Under the pieces are notes generated by a model. The model saw only the letters and a list, made by a program, of their open reading frames with translations. It made no database searches and was not told where the DNA came from. A program made the position numbers and the translations under genes. A stretch of 64,000 bases of DNA from Scatolibacter rhodanostii (lineage in GTDB: Bacteria; Bacillota; Clostridia; Oscillospirales; Acutalibacteraceae), in NCBI RefSeq assembly GCF_900197595.1, contig NZ_FZLO01000001.1, positions 434,001-498,000 on the forward strand, in the 5' to 3' direction. Of the stretch, positions 53,615 to 62,396 are shown one piece after another. Numbering within the stretch: position 1 is the first letter of the stretch; every line of letters begins with the position of its first letter.

Positions 53615-53659
53615 AAAAAGCAGTTGGGAGATGATTATCCCGACTGCTTTTTTATTTTA
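53615..53659 (+). terminator. Intrinsic terminator after the second Cys-rich leader (attenuator)
   Basis: 15-bp stem AAAAAGCAGTTGGGA (53615-53629) / TCCCGACTGCTTTTT (53638-53652) with one G-U pair, 8-nt loop, T-rich tail. CCCAA (53570-53574) can pair with TTGGG of the left arm (53624-53628), and CTTTT (53603-53607) with AAAAG (53616-53620); both would compete with the terminator. Confidence 0.85.
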
Positions 53660-53751
53660 TCACAACAATTTTGAACTAACTTTTTCCGCGCTTTATTCCT
53701 TTGTGAGTAAGAAACAAAAATAATTCTAAGATATAGCAAGGGGTTTTATAG

Positions 53752-54909
53752 ATGAAACATTATCAAAAGATAGAATCTTCTCTAATTCATGGTGGGATTT
53801 ATGGCGATGAGCGCACAGGCGCTGTTAACATTCCCATTTATCAAACTTCGACTTATCAGCAAGACGGTTTGGGTAAAATGCGGGGGTATGAATATTCTCG
53901 CACAGGAAACCCAACAAGAGAATCTCTGGAATCTCTCATAGCAGAGCTTGAAAAGGGAGAAGCTGGATTTGCTTTTGCTTCTGGAATGGCGGCAATTACA
54001 GCCGTACTAACTTTACTGAAAACAGGTGATAGGGTTGTGATTTCCAGTAATGTGTATGGTGGAACCTTCCGGGTATTGGATAAAATATTCCAATCATTTG
54101 GTATCAATTATACCATTGCCGATACGAGCAATTTAGAGGAACTAAGTCACGCGCTTACAGCAGATGTAAAAATGCTTTTAATCGAGAGTCCTGCCAATCC
54201 ACTGTTAACGGTTACTGATATTGAAGCAGTTTCATTTTTGACAAGAGAAAAAAATATTTTGCTGGTGGTAGATAATACCTTTATGACTCCCTATCTTCAG
54301 CGCCCATTAGAATTGGGAGCAGACATTGTTCTACATTCAGCCACCAAATATTTAGGTGGACACAGCGATTTAATTGCTGGATTGGTGATTGTTAAAACAC
54401 AGAAACTGGCAGAAAAGTTGCATTTCATTCAAAATGCCACAGGTGGAATTTTGCAGCCATTTGATTCATTCCTTTTAATCCGCAGCATTAAGTCACTAGG
54501 CGTTCGAATGCAAAGGCATGTGGAGAATGCAGAGATTATAGCCGATTGGCTAAATAAAAATGAGGCTGTTGCTTCCGTGTACTACCCTGGTTTACCAACT
54601 GCCCAAGGATATGAAATCAATAGAAAGCAAGCCAAAAATGCAGGAGCAATGATTTCTTTTGAGTTAACAGCTGAGTATGATATCAAAAAATTCTTTGAAA
54701 AGCTAAAATTAGTGGCACTAGCTGAAAGTCTTGGGGGAGTAGAATCGCTGGTTTGTCATCCTTCTTCTATGACACATGCTTCTATTCCCAAAGAAATTCG
54801 AGAACGAGTGGGCATCACCGAGAATTTAATTCGACTCTCAGTGGGTATTGAACATATTGACGACTTAATTCATGATTTACATTCAGCGATTGAGGGGTCA
54901 AAAAAATGA
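53752..54909 (+). CDS. mccB: Cystathionine gamma-lyase/synthase-type trans-sulfuration enzyme
   Basis: 385 aa Cys/Met-metabolism PLP enzyme. IPIYQTSTYQQDGLG, YEYSRTGNPTRESLE, ASGMAAI, VDNTFMTPYLQRPLELGAD, LHSATKYLGGHSDLIAG (PLP Lys), SLGGVESLVCHPSSMTHA. The coupling to a cystathionine-synthase-like gene by a 4-nt overlap points to the reverse trans-sulfuration pair MccA/MccB (homocysteine to cysteine). Cystathionine gamma-synthase activity is the alternative. Confidence 0.9.
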   Translation: MKHYQKIESSLIHGGIYGDERTGAVNIPIYQTSTYQQDGLGKMRGYEYSRTGNPTRESLESLIAELEKGEAGFAFASGMAAITAVLTLLKTGDRVVISSNVYGGTFRVLDKIFQSFGINYTIADTSNLEELSHALTADVKMLLIESPANPLLTVTDIEAVSFLTREKNILLVVDNTFMTPYLQRPLELGADIVLHSATKYLGGHSDLIAGLVIVKTQKLAEKLHFIQNATGGILQPFDSFLLIRSIKSLGVRMQRHVENAEIIADWLNKNEAVASVYYPGLPTAQGYEINRKQAKNAGAMISFELTAEYDIKKFFEKLKLVALAESLGGVESLVCHPSSMTHASIPKEIRERVGITENLIRLSVGIEHIDDLIHDLHSAIEGSKK

Positions 54910-55814
54910 GTTTATACGCTTCTATGCAAGATTTGGTCGGTAATACTCCCATGGTGACTCTGTCACATTGCGGATTTTCAAGTCAGTTGAAAGTCTATGC
55001 AAAGTTAGAATTCTATAATCCTGCCGGAAGTGTAAAAGATAGAATCGGTCAATACATGATTGCCGATGCAGAAAAAAAGGGATTGCTTAAACCAGGCAGC
55101 ACAATTATTGAAGCTACCGCAGGAAACACAGGTCTTGGTATTGCCTTTGCAGCTCTTAACAAAGGATATCAGTTGCTTTTCGTTGTGCCTACAAAATTTT
55201 CTCAAGAAAAGCAAACGCTGATGAAAGCTTTGGGAGCTGAAATTATAAATACACCTTTGGAAGAAGGTATGCTAGGGGCGGCTAAGAAAGCTGAGGCACT
55301 AAGAAACGAAAATCCAAATTCGATAACGTTGGAGCAATTTAAGAATGCCAGCAACCCCCTGGCACATTACGAAACAACAGGCCCTGAGATTTATGACGAT
55401 TTAAATGGTAACATTGATTTTGTTGTGGCAGGCGCAGGCAGTGGAGGAACTTTTTCAGGAATCATGCAATATTTAAAAGAAAAAAATCCTGCCATAAAAG
55501 GTGTGTTAGCTGATCCGGTAGGTTCCACCATGGGTGGCGGTGAGCACGCAAACTACGACATCGAAGGAATAGGAAATGATTTCATTGCTGAAACCATGGA
55601 TATGAATCTGGTTGATCGTGTAATTAAAGTGAATGATGCACAGGCATATGAAGAAGTTCGCTTGTTGGCGAAAAAGGAGGGGATCATTGCTGGTTTATCT
55701 TCAGGGGCAGCCTTAGCAGCAGTGCGAATTCTGCAGAAAGATGCAGTTGGAAATATCGTTGTTGTTTTTGCAGATAGAGGCGAGCGATATTTCAGCAAGA
55801 ATATTTTTGGATGA
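54906..55814 (+). CDS. mccA: Cysteine synthase / cystathionine beta-synthase-type PLP enzyme
   Basis: 302 aa. LVGNTPMVTLSHC, YNPAGSVKDRIGQYMI (PLP Lys), EATAGNTGLGIAFAA, VAGAGSGGTFSGIMQYLKE, GLSSGAALAA. Type-II fold without a C-terminal CBS domain. In Bacillus the MccA homologue makes cystathionine from O-acetylserine and homocysteine. Plain CysK activity cannot be ruled out. ATG overlaps the mccB stop (ATGA). Confidence 0.9.
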   Translation: MSLYASMQDLVGNTPMVTLSHCGFSSQLKVYAKLEFYNPAGSVKDRIGQYMIADAEKKGLLKPGSTIIEATAGNTGLGIAFAALNKGYQLLFVVPTKFSQEKQTLMKALGAEIINTPLEEGMLGAAKKAEALRNENPNSITLEQFKNASNPLAHYETTGPEIYDDLNGNIDFVVAGAGSGGTFSGIMQYLKEKNPAIKGVLADPVGSTMGGGEHANYDIEGIGNDFIAETMDMNLVDRVIKVNDAQAYEEVRLLAKKEGIIAGLSSGAALAAVRILQKDAVGNIVVVFADRGERYFSKNIFG

Positions 55815-55992
55815 ACAAGAACACTCTGACAAAGGAGATGAACAAAATTAGATGTCTATCAATTCCTAAACCAATGAGACAGATAAAATGAAAAAAGTGC
55901 TGCTCGGATTTGGTCTTTTGGATAGTGCTAGGCTAGTAAGTCCTTTTAAGTACTAAACTTAAAATAAAAGAACAATAAGAAAGGGTTTGAAC

Positions 55993-57327
55993 ATGGAACG
56001 AAAAGAATATACAGCAGCTAAAAATTATACCCTGTTTTCTTTTACAGGTGTGCCGCAAAAAGAATATAGACCGATATATATTGAAAAAGCAGACAACATT
56101 TATGTATGGGACGAAAACGGAAAAGAATACATTGACCTTGGCTCACAATTAGTTAATGTCAACATCGGCTTTGGCAATCAAAATATTATCAAAGCTATTC
56201 AACACCAAGTGGAAACCCTTGCCTACGTTGCCCCAAAGCACTCCTATGAACAACGTGGAGAATTGGGTGAGATTCTAATTGAAGAAATCGCTCCGAAAAA
56301 TATGCAGAAAGCATTTTTCACATTGGGCGGCTCAGATGCCAATGAGTTTGCCATCCGTATTGCCAAGACTGTCACTGGACGTGACAAAATATTTTCGAAG
56401 TATGAGTCTTATCACGGTGCAACCTATGGAGCAGGAAGCTTGACCGGAGAACCTGACAGAGCTTCTCTTTTTCCAACTATACCAGGATTTATAAAATATC
56501 AGGCGCCCCATCTCTATCATTATGATATTGAGTTTGCCACAGAAGAAGAAGCGACAGCGCATTTTCTCAAAAGGCTTCAATATCAGTTCGAGATGGAGGG
56601 TCCAGATAAAATAGCCGCTTTTTTTATAGAGTCTGTGACAGGAAGTAATGGAGTGTATTTATACCCCAAAGGCTACCTAAAAGGGGTTAGAGAGTTGTGC
56701 ACCAAATACGGAATTTTGATGGTTTGCGACGAGGTTATGTCAGGATTTCTCCGTTGCGGAGAATGGTTTGCGTGCCAAAAAGAAGGCATAGAACCTGACA
56801 TCATCACTTTTGCCAAAGGTGTGAACAGCAGTTATGCGCCGCTTGGCGGGGTGCTCATCAGCAAAGAAATTTCAGAGTACTTTGACAACAATCCTTTTGC
56901 AACAGGCTTAACCTATAATGCGCATCCACTTGGTGTAGCCGCTGCTATTGCTTGTATCAGGGAGTACCAGCGTTTAGATATTAAGACACACGTCAATCAG
57001 CTTGCACCTATCTTGACAGAACAATTAAACTGGTTGAAAGAGAAACATATCTCAATCGGTGATGTACGCTCTACCGGCTTATTTGGTGCAATTGAGTTTT
57101 CACAAAACCGTGAAACACATGCCAAAATCAGCACAGACAAAGAAGGCCGGCCTTTCTTGCAGCAAATGCTGTTGGTCTTGAGAGAATATGGCTTGCTCAC
57201 ATTTGGGCAAGGTTCTACAATTCTGTTTGCACCTCCACTAATTACAACAGAAGAGCAGTTGAACGAAATTATAACAAGGCTTGACAAAGCAATTGAATAT
57301 GTCGATGACATTGTAAATTCAATCTAA
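55993..57327 (+). CDS. Class-III aminotransferase (aspartate/omega-aminotransferase family)
   Basis: 444 aa. YVWDENGKEYIDLGSQLVNV (the SQLVNVNIGF block recalls taurine:pyruvate-type enzymes), YESYHGATYGAGSLTG, MVCDEVMSGFLRCGEWFA, IITFAKGVNSSYAPLGGVLI (PLP Lys), FATGLTYNAHPLGVAAA. Start at 55993 with GAAAGGG upstream. It sits inside a run of sulfur amino-acid genes, so a sulfur-containing amine or amino acid is a plausible amino donor (inference). The gap to mccA is 178 nt, enough for a separate promoter, although I see no clear one. Confidence 0.85.
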   Translation: MERKEYTAAKNYTLFSFTGVPQKEYRPIYIEKADNIYVWDENGKEYIDLGSQLVNVNIGFGNQNIIKAIQHQVETLAYVAPKHSYEQRGELGEILIEEIAPKNMQKAFFTLGGSDANEFAIRIAKTVTGRDKIFSKYESYHGATYGAGSLTGEPDRASLFPTIPGFIKYQAPHLYHYDIEFATEEEATAHFLKRLQYQFEMEGPDKIAAFFIESVTGSNGVYLYPKGYLKGVRELCTKYGILMVCDEVMSGFLRCGEWFACQKEGIEPDIITFAKGVNSSYAPLGGVLISKEISEYFDNNPFATGLTYNAHPLGVAAAIACIREYQRLDIKTHVNQLAPILTEQLNWLKEKHISIGDVRSTGLFGAIEFSQNRETHAKISTDKEGRPFLQQMLLVLREYGLLTFGQGSTILFAPPLITTEEQLNEIITRLDKAIEYVDDIVNSI

Positions 57328-57365
57328 ATAGTAAATAAATTAAGAGAAAGAATAGGTGATTTGAA

Positions 57366-57923
57366 ATGGCAAGAGTAAATTTAGTGCAATATGAAGAGAC
57401 AGAGGGAAAAATTAAAGAGGCGTTTGACGCTCAAATTGCAAAAAGCGGAAGTGTAACTAACATGAAGAAAGCACTTCTCAACGACATTGATGTTTATGAT
57501 TCGTACCTAACTTGGTATCCGCTCTATAGCAGAGTAAACGAAATCGTTGGTAACCGTGCAGCGGTCATCTTTGCCCATGCAATTTCCACAACAAACAACT
57601 GCCTGCTTTGCTCTTTATTTTTCATCAGTGATTTAAAAGCATTGGGTGAAGACCCAAATTCTTTTGAACTCAATGAAAAAGAAGAACTGCTTTCACAACT
57701 TGGACAGCAGATTGTAAAAGATCCTTCTAATGTCAGCGATGAACTTTTTGTAAGATTAAAAGAAAACTTCACAGATCAAGAAATTGTCGTTTTGGTTGGG
57801 TTTGCCGGTCAAATGATTGCCACCAATAATTTTAATTCAGTTTTAAAAGTGGATGTAGACCAACGTTTAGTGCCAATCATCGAAGATTTTAAGCCTGCCA
57901 CATGGCGTGAAAATTTGCAATAA
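57366..57923 (+). CDS. AhpD-like carboxymuconolactone decarboxylase-fold protein
   Basis: 185 aa. The CxxC pair is Cys79-Cys82 in ISTTNNCLLCSLFFI. In AhpD and peroxidase-related members a His follows the second Cys by three residues; here it is replaced by Phe, so the proton-relay site is incomplete. Probable thiol-disulfide or peroxide-related role. Between the aminotransferase (38 nt) and metY (12 nt), hence co-transcribed. Confidence 0.82.
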   Translation: MARVNLVQYEETEGKIKEAFDAQIAKSGSVTNMKKALLNDIDVYDSYLTWYPLYSRVNEIVGNRAAVIFAHAISTTNNCLLCSLFFISDLKALGEDPNSFELNEKEELLSQLGQQIVKDPSNVSDELFVRLKENFTDQEIVVLVGFAGQMIATNNFNSVLKVDVDQRLVPIIEDFKPATWRENLQ

Positions 57924-57935
57924 GAGGTGAGATAA

Positions 57936-59243
57936 ATGGCAGAGCCAACTTATCATTTTGATACACTGAAAATTCATGCAGGATATAATCCGGCAGACCA
58001 CAATTATGCAGTGTCTGTTCCAATCTATCAAACGGCTGCCTATGAACTAGGTAGTGTTGCCCGTTCAGATGATTTGTTTTCTTTCAATTCAGAAGATTCT
58101 GTATATACAAGACTATCTAACCCTACCATTACCATTTTAGAAAAACGCATTGCAGAGCTGCATGGAGCTACAGGTGCGATTGCATTAGCTTCAGGTATGG
58201 CAGCAGTCTCTTATGCACTTTTAAACGTGGTGGGGGGGAGTGGACGAATTTTAACCACGCCGCGCCTTTATGGTGGTACGATAGACAGTTTTGGGCAGGT
58301 ATATAAAGAATTCGGTATTGAGGTTGATTTGGTAGAAGATTCAGACAGTGTAGATTCTTTTGAAAAAGCCATTCGAGCTGATACAAAAGCAATTTTTGTG
58401 GAAAGCATAACGAATCCTAATGCTACTGTGACTGACTTGGAGCCAGTTGCAGATCTTGCCCATAAATATAACATTCCGCTGCTTGTGGATAACACAGTAG
58501 CCACACCCTACTTACTGAATCCATTTGATTATGGGGCAGATATTATTGTGTACTCGGCCACGAAAGCATTGACAGGTCATGGCAATGCCATTGCAGGCTT
58601 AGTAGTCGAAAACAATCAATTCAACTGGGCCAATGGGAAATTCCCTCAGTTTGAAGAAAAGCTCTATTCGCTGCGAGATATTGATGATAGACAGCGTTCT
58701 GTGCTAGAGGTTTTTTCAAAGATTCCATTTACGGGCAGAATCCGTGCACTTTATTTAAATTATTTAGGTGCAGCTCTGTCTCCTTTTAATGCGTATTTAG
58801 TGCTGATTGGTCTAGAAACACTTTCTGAAAGAATAGAAAAGCAAGTTTCTAACTCTAAAAAAGTAATTCGCTTTTTAGAAAATCGAAGAGAAGTGCTTTG
58901 GATAAAACATCCTGAAGCAAAAGAGAACCCGTATCGTGATTTAGCAAAGAAATATCTACCCAAAGGTAGTGGTGGCATTTTTTCGTTTGGACTTTCTGGA
59001 ACAGCAGAACAGCGAAGAAATTTTATAGAAGGCGTAAAAGTTTTTAGCTATCAGGCAAATATAGGAGATGCCCGTTCGCTGATTATCAATCCGTCCCGAA
59101 CCACTCACACTGAACTAGATGAAGAACAGCAAAGATTAGCTGATATCGTTCCTGAAACGATTCGTCTCTCTATTGGGTTAGAAAACGCAGAAGATTTAAT
59201 TGCTGATTTAGATCAGGCATTTGAGCTTGCTTTTCAAAAATGA
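57936..59243 (+). CDS. metY: O-acetylhomoserine sulfhydrylase (aminocarboxypropyltransferase)
   Basis: 435 aa, the long form typical of MetY. FDTLKIHAGYNPADHNYAVS, VPIYQTAAYELGS, YTRLSNPTITILEKRIAELH, ASGMAAVSYALLNV, VDNTVATPYLLNPFDYGAD, VYSATKALTGHGNAIAGLVV (PLP Lys), SLIINPSRTTHTEL. Makes homocysteine from O-acetylhomoserine and sulfide. Together with the mcc pair it would interconvert sulfide, homocysteine and cysteine. Last gene of the second Cys-leader operon. Confidence 0.93.
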   Translation: MAEPTYHFDTLKIHAGYNPADHNYAVSVPIYQTAAYELGSVARSDDLFSFNSEDSVYTRLSNPTITILEKRIAELHGATGAIALASGMAAVSYALLNVVGGSGRILTTPRLYGGTIDSFGQVYKEFGIEVDLVEDSDSVDSFEKAIRADTKAIFVESITNPNATVTDLEPVADLAHKYNIPLLVDNTVATPYLLNPFDYGADIIVYSATKALTGHGNAIAGLVVENNQFNWANGKFPQFEEKLYSLRDIDDRQRSVLEVFSKIPFTGRIRALYLNYLGAALSPFNAYLVLIGLETLSERIEKQVSNSKKVIRFLENRREVLWIKHPEAKENPYRDLAKKYLPKGSGGIFSFGLSGTAEQRRNFIEGVKVFSYQANIGDARSLIINPSRTTHTELDEEQQRLADIVPETIRLSIGLENAEDLIADLDQAFELAFQK

Positions 59244-59443
59244 AATAGTGACATCGTTATAGATTTTTTGGTAAGGCTAAGCATAATTAGCCAATAAAAA
59301 AGTAGGATTTTCATGTGTGCTTTTTGCTCATGAATTTTCTGCTTTTTCATTTTTTATTTGTCTTTGTGGATAAAAATCACTTCTTACCAAGTAGATAAAT
59401 ATGTGTTTCGATATTCTTTTGCTACACAAAGGCGACAATATCT

Positions 59444-59451
59444 GCTATAAT
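59444..59451 (+). promoter_or_regulatory. Extended -10 promoter of the LytTR two-component operon
   Basis: TGC TATAAT (TG at 59443-59444, -10 at 59446-59451). No good -35 at 17 nt. About 50 nt upstream of the response-regulator start. Confidence 0.5.
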
Positions 59452-59504
59452 AATAGCGTGTTTTTAAATAGATTCCCTATAATTCAGTAGAATTGGAGCA
59501 AGGC

Positions 59505-60218
59505 ATGTACCGAGTTGTTTTATGTGAGGATGAAGAAATATTTTTACAGGCCCAAGAAAAAACTTGTAGAAATATTCTTGAAAAACTAAATATAGACTAT
59601 CAAATTGCTATATTCTCTAGTAGCACTGATTTTCTTCATGCCTTTTTTGACCAAGGCATGAGATATGATTTATTGTTACTCGATATAATAATGGATGATG
59701 TAAATGGTATAACTCTTGCCAAAGAGATACGAAAGAAAGATACCTCAGCTGCCATTATTTTTATTACGTCAAGCAGCGAGTACGCTCTACAAGGATATGA
59801 CGTTAAGGCTCTTCATTATCTAATGAAACCTTTAAATGAAGATATCCTTACCCAGATAATAGAAGAAGATTACAATAACCGGTTCAAAATGGATTATTTA
59901 GTGTTGGAATCAGATTTAGGAAAAATGAGAGTAGCCTTAAAAGAGATTGTCTGCGCTGAAACAATTGGACGAAGAGTGAAAATTACACTTATGCAGAATC
60001 AGACTGCTTATTTCTATGGCACACTAACTGATTTTTTAACCGAGCTGCCTCATGATATATTTATACGCTGTCACCAGTCATATGCTGTCAATATTTCAAA
60101 TATTCGCGAGCTTACCCGACAAGATGCCATTACTTTTAACGAACAGCAGATACCGGTCAGCCGCACATTTTTTAAACAAGTAAAACAAGCATTTTTACAG
60201 AAGATGCGAGAACAATAA
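59505..60218 (+). CDS. LytTR-family response regulator
   Basis: 237 aa. Receiver domain: MYRVVLCEDEE (acidic pocket), phospho-acceptor Asp60 in LLLLDIIMDD, FITSSSEYALQGYDVKALHYLMKP (Thr and Lys). LytTR DNA-binding domain from about residue 140: VCAETIGRRVKITL, YFYGTLTDFLTELP, FIRCHQSYAVNISNI. Start at 59505 with GGAG upstream rather than the in-frame TTG at 59493. Pairs with the next gene as an AgrA/AgrC-like system. Confidence 0.93.
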   Translation: MYRVVLCEDEEIFLQAQEKTCRNILEKLNIDYQIAIFSSSTDFLHAFFDQGMRYDLLLLDIIMDDVNGITLAKEIRKKDTSAAIIFITSSSEYALQGYDVKALHYLMKPLNEDILTQIIEEDYNNRFKMDYLVLESDLGKMRVALKEIVCAETIGRRVKITLMQNQTAYFYGTLTDFLTELPHDIFIRCHQSYAVNISNIRELTRQDAITFNEQQIPVSRTFFKQVKQAFLQKMREQ

Positions 60219-60256
60219 GCCTATTTGTGAGTAGATATAAATGCGGAGGCAAAAGA

Positions 60257-62092
60257 ATGAGAAGTCAGACCAGTGGTTGGAGAAGAGAATGCAAAAAAGC
60301 TTTTTCGTGGAGTCTTTTAGCGGCAATTCTTTGCGGATTGCTACTGCTGACATTCGCTGTTTTCTATTTTACCTCATACTCACATCCATATATGAATAAG
60401 AATATGGCTGATATTTCAGATAACTGGCAATATTATATTGGCTCACAAGGTTCAAAGCAGAAGATGTCAGTGCTTCAACAAGTAGATGTTCCTGCAAATG
60501 AAACCTTGACAGTGACTCGCCCATTAAAAGAATCTTTTCAAAACGCTGCATTGATGCTAAAAAGCAATCATCAACGCTTACGGGTCTATTTAGACGATCA
60601 TTTGATTTTTGAAAGTCCCTATGACCCCAATGTAAAAAACCCTGGCATGGGTTTGCATTTTATTCTGTTGCCGGAAAACTACTTAGAAAAATTACTGCGT
60701 ATTGAAATAACATCGCCATATGCAGCCTATTCCGGCGCGCCTTACAGTGTTTATCTTGGAGATATTCCTTCGCTAGAAGCGTATGGATGGTTTAGCCGCT
60801 CTTTACCGCACAAACTCCTAATGGTGTGCTGCCTGGCAGCAGGCGCTTTTATGATGGGGCTTGCTATAGTTGGAAGAAGACATAATCCGGATTGGTGGGG
60901 CAACTTTAGCTTTGGTGTTTTCTCTGTCTTGTTTGGTTTCTATTTTCCCAGCGGTGATGCAGTTGCCTATCAACTGTTGTCGCCTGTTTTGGTTTCGCAA
61001 GTTAGTATTGGTTTATATTATTTATATCCTATACCATTGATGCTATATTTTTATTCTCAGTTTAGACATTTTCGCAAAGCTTTTTTACCGGCAGTCGTTC
61101 TGATGTCGGTGTTTTCTGCTACAGCATTTAGTCTGCAGATACTGGGTGTTTTGGATTTTCCTGAATTACTCAGTGTGTACAATCCTCTCTACATACTTTC
61201 TTCGATTTATCTGATTATATTGGGCTTTGCACAGATAAAAAAAGGCGGACGGTTTATACGCTTCACTATCCCGTGGTTAACACTCGTATTCTTAATTTCT
61301 ATGCAGAGCTTAATATCATTTTACACAACCCGTGTCAAGCAAGATGAAACACTGTACGAAATGGCTATTTTTACATTAATTTTGGTGGTATGGCTCTACA
61401 ATGTCCAAGAATATTTGCGTATTAGAGCGCAAGAACAACATGCAATATTGGAATTGCGTACGCAAAACAAACTTATTTTGCAAAGTTATCAGAATACCAC
61501 AAAACATCTAGATGAAGTGGCTGCTATCCGCCATGAAATGAAAAATCATATCGCTGCTATGCAGATTCTCATGGAAAACGACGAATATAAAGAAACTACA
61601 GAGTATCTTTTACAGCTGTCAAGACAACAAGAACAGGTACCACAGGTACAATATTGTGAACACTATTTGCTGAATGCTATACTTAACGTGTATTTGTTCA
61701 AGCTCAGAGAGAGCGGTGTTAAAATATCGGCTGATATTTCTGTTGCAAAGGAGTTAAACATTCCCGCTGACGATTTAAGCAGCCTTGTCATGAACATTTT
61801 AGACAACGCCTCAGAGGCTCTTGCCAGAATGGGAGATGATGTGGAAAAATGGCTGGAACTAAATATTCGCACAAAGAATCCGTATCTATACATTTTCTGC
61901 AAAAACCCAAAATCAAACTCTATTGAAGAAAGTGAAGGGGGATATATTTCTTCTAAACAAGACAAGATGGGGCATGGTTATGGCTTAAAAGTTATTCGCA
62001 AAATTGTAGAGAAACATGATGGTTTGCTGGATATTGACTATACAGAAAGCTTCTATTCTATCGAGGTGGCCGTAAAAGAGATTACGAAGTGA
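60257..62092 (+). CDS. Sensor histidine kinase, GHKL type, with 7TM-DISM-like N-terminus
   Basis: 611 aa from the ATG at 60257 (GCGGAGGC upstream). One TM near the N-terminus (SLLAAILCGLLLLTFAVFYF), an extracytoplasmic beta domain (~45-200), seven hydrophobic segments (~210-400), a short coiled coil, the H-box IRHEMKNHIAAMQ and the ATPase N-box LVMNILDNASEAL with GHGYGLKVIRKIVEKH. The AgrC-like GHKL core matches LytTR partners. The ligand is probably extracellular and unknown. Confidence 0.92.
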   Translation: MRSQTSGWRRECKKAFSWSLLAAILCGLLLLTFAVFYFTSYSHPYMNKNMADISDNWQYYIGSQGSKQKMSVLQQVDVPANETLTVTRPLKESFQNAALMLKSNHQRLRVYLDDHLIFESPYDPNVKNPGMGLHFILLPENYLEKLLRIEITSPYAAYSGAPYSVYLGDIPSLEAYGWFSRSLPHKLLMVCCLAAGAFMMGLAIVGRRHNPDWWGNFSFGVFSVLFGFYFPSGDAVAYQLLSPVLVSQVSIGLYYLYPIPLMLYFYSQFRHFRKAFLPAVVLMSVFSATAFSLQILGVLDFPELLSVYNPLYILSSIYLIILGFAQIKKGGRFIRFTIPWLTLVFLISMQSLISFYTTRVKQDETLYEMAIFTLILVVWLYNVQEYLRIRAQEQHAILELRTQNKLILQSYQNTTKHLDEVAAIRHEMKNHIAAMQILMENDEYKETTEYLLQLSRQQEQVPQVQYCEHYLLNAILNVYLFKLRESGVKISADISVAKELNIPADDLSSLVMNILDNASEALARMGDDVEKWLELNIRTKNPYLYIFCKNPKSNSIEESEGGYISSKQDKMGHGYGLKVIRKIVEKHDGLLDIDYTESFYSIEVAVKEITK

Positions 62093-62396
62093 TTGTTGGG
62101 TTACCTCAGTAAGTATATTAAATCGGAAGAACTTTTCTTCCGATTTTTTCTCTGTTTAAATGTAATCGCAAAAATACTGCCAATTTTGTTCGTTTTCTTA
62201 CCAGTTTTGCAACTGACCTTGCTATTTATTCGTATTCTTATATAAAATAATATACAGTGTACTTACTTTGCTTATTTCTATAAAGAACGTTAAAAGCGAA
62301 CAATAGCTTTATAGAAATTGATCGGTGTGTTATGGTTGGAAAATAAACTCACTGGTTGTGACAACTTTGGCCAACCATCATTTGAGGAGGAGTTTT
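62093..62396 (+). other. 304-nt region between the histidine kinase and the surface-protein gene
   Basis: Contains a terminator (62121-62149, listed separately). It also holds a perfect 11-bp inverted repeat TTTCTATAAAG (62275-62285) / CTTTATAGAAA (62307-62317) with a 21-nt spacer, and a further pair ATGGTTGG (62332-62339) / CCAACCAT (62371-62378) enclosing GTTG-TGA-CAAC just before the ribosome binding site. No clear -35/-10 pair and no ORF. Confidence 0.55.
62121..62149 (+). terminator. Terminator of the two-component operon
   Basis: 10-bp stem AATCGGAAGA / TCTTCCGATT, 5-nt loop, six T. Confidence 0.85.

Noticed and set aside
55888-55956. 22-codon ORF (MKKVLLGFGLL...) between mccA and the aminotransferase
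   Set aside because: No convincing ribosome binding site, no Cys content and no terminator after it.
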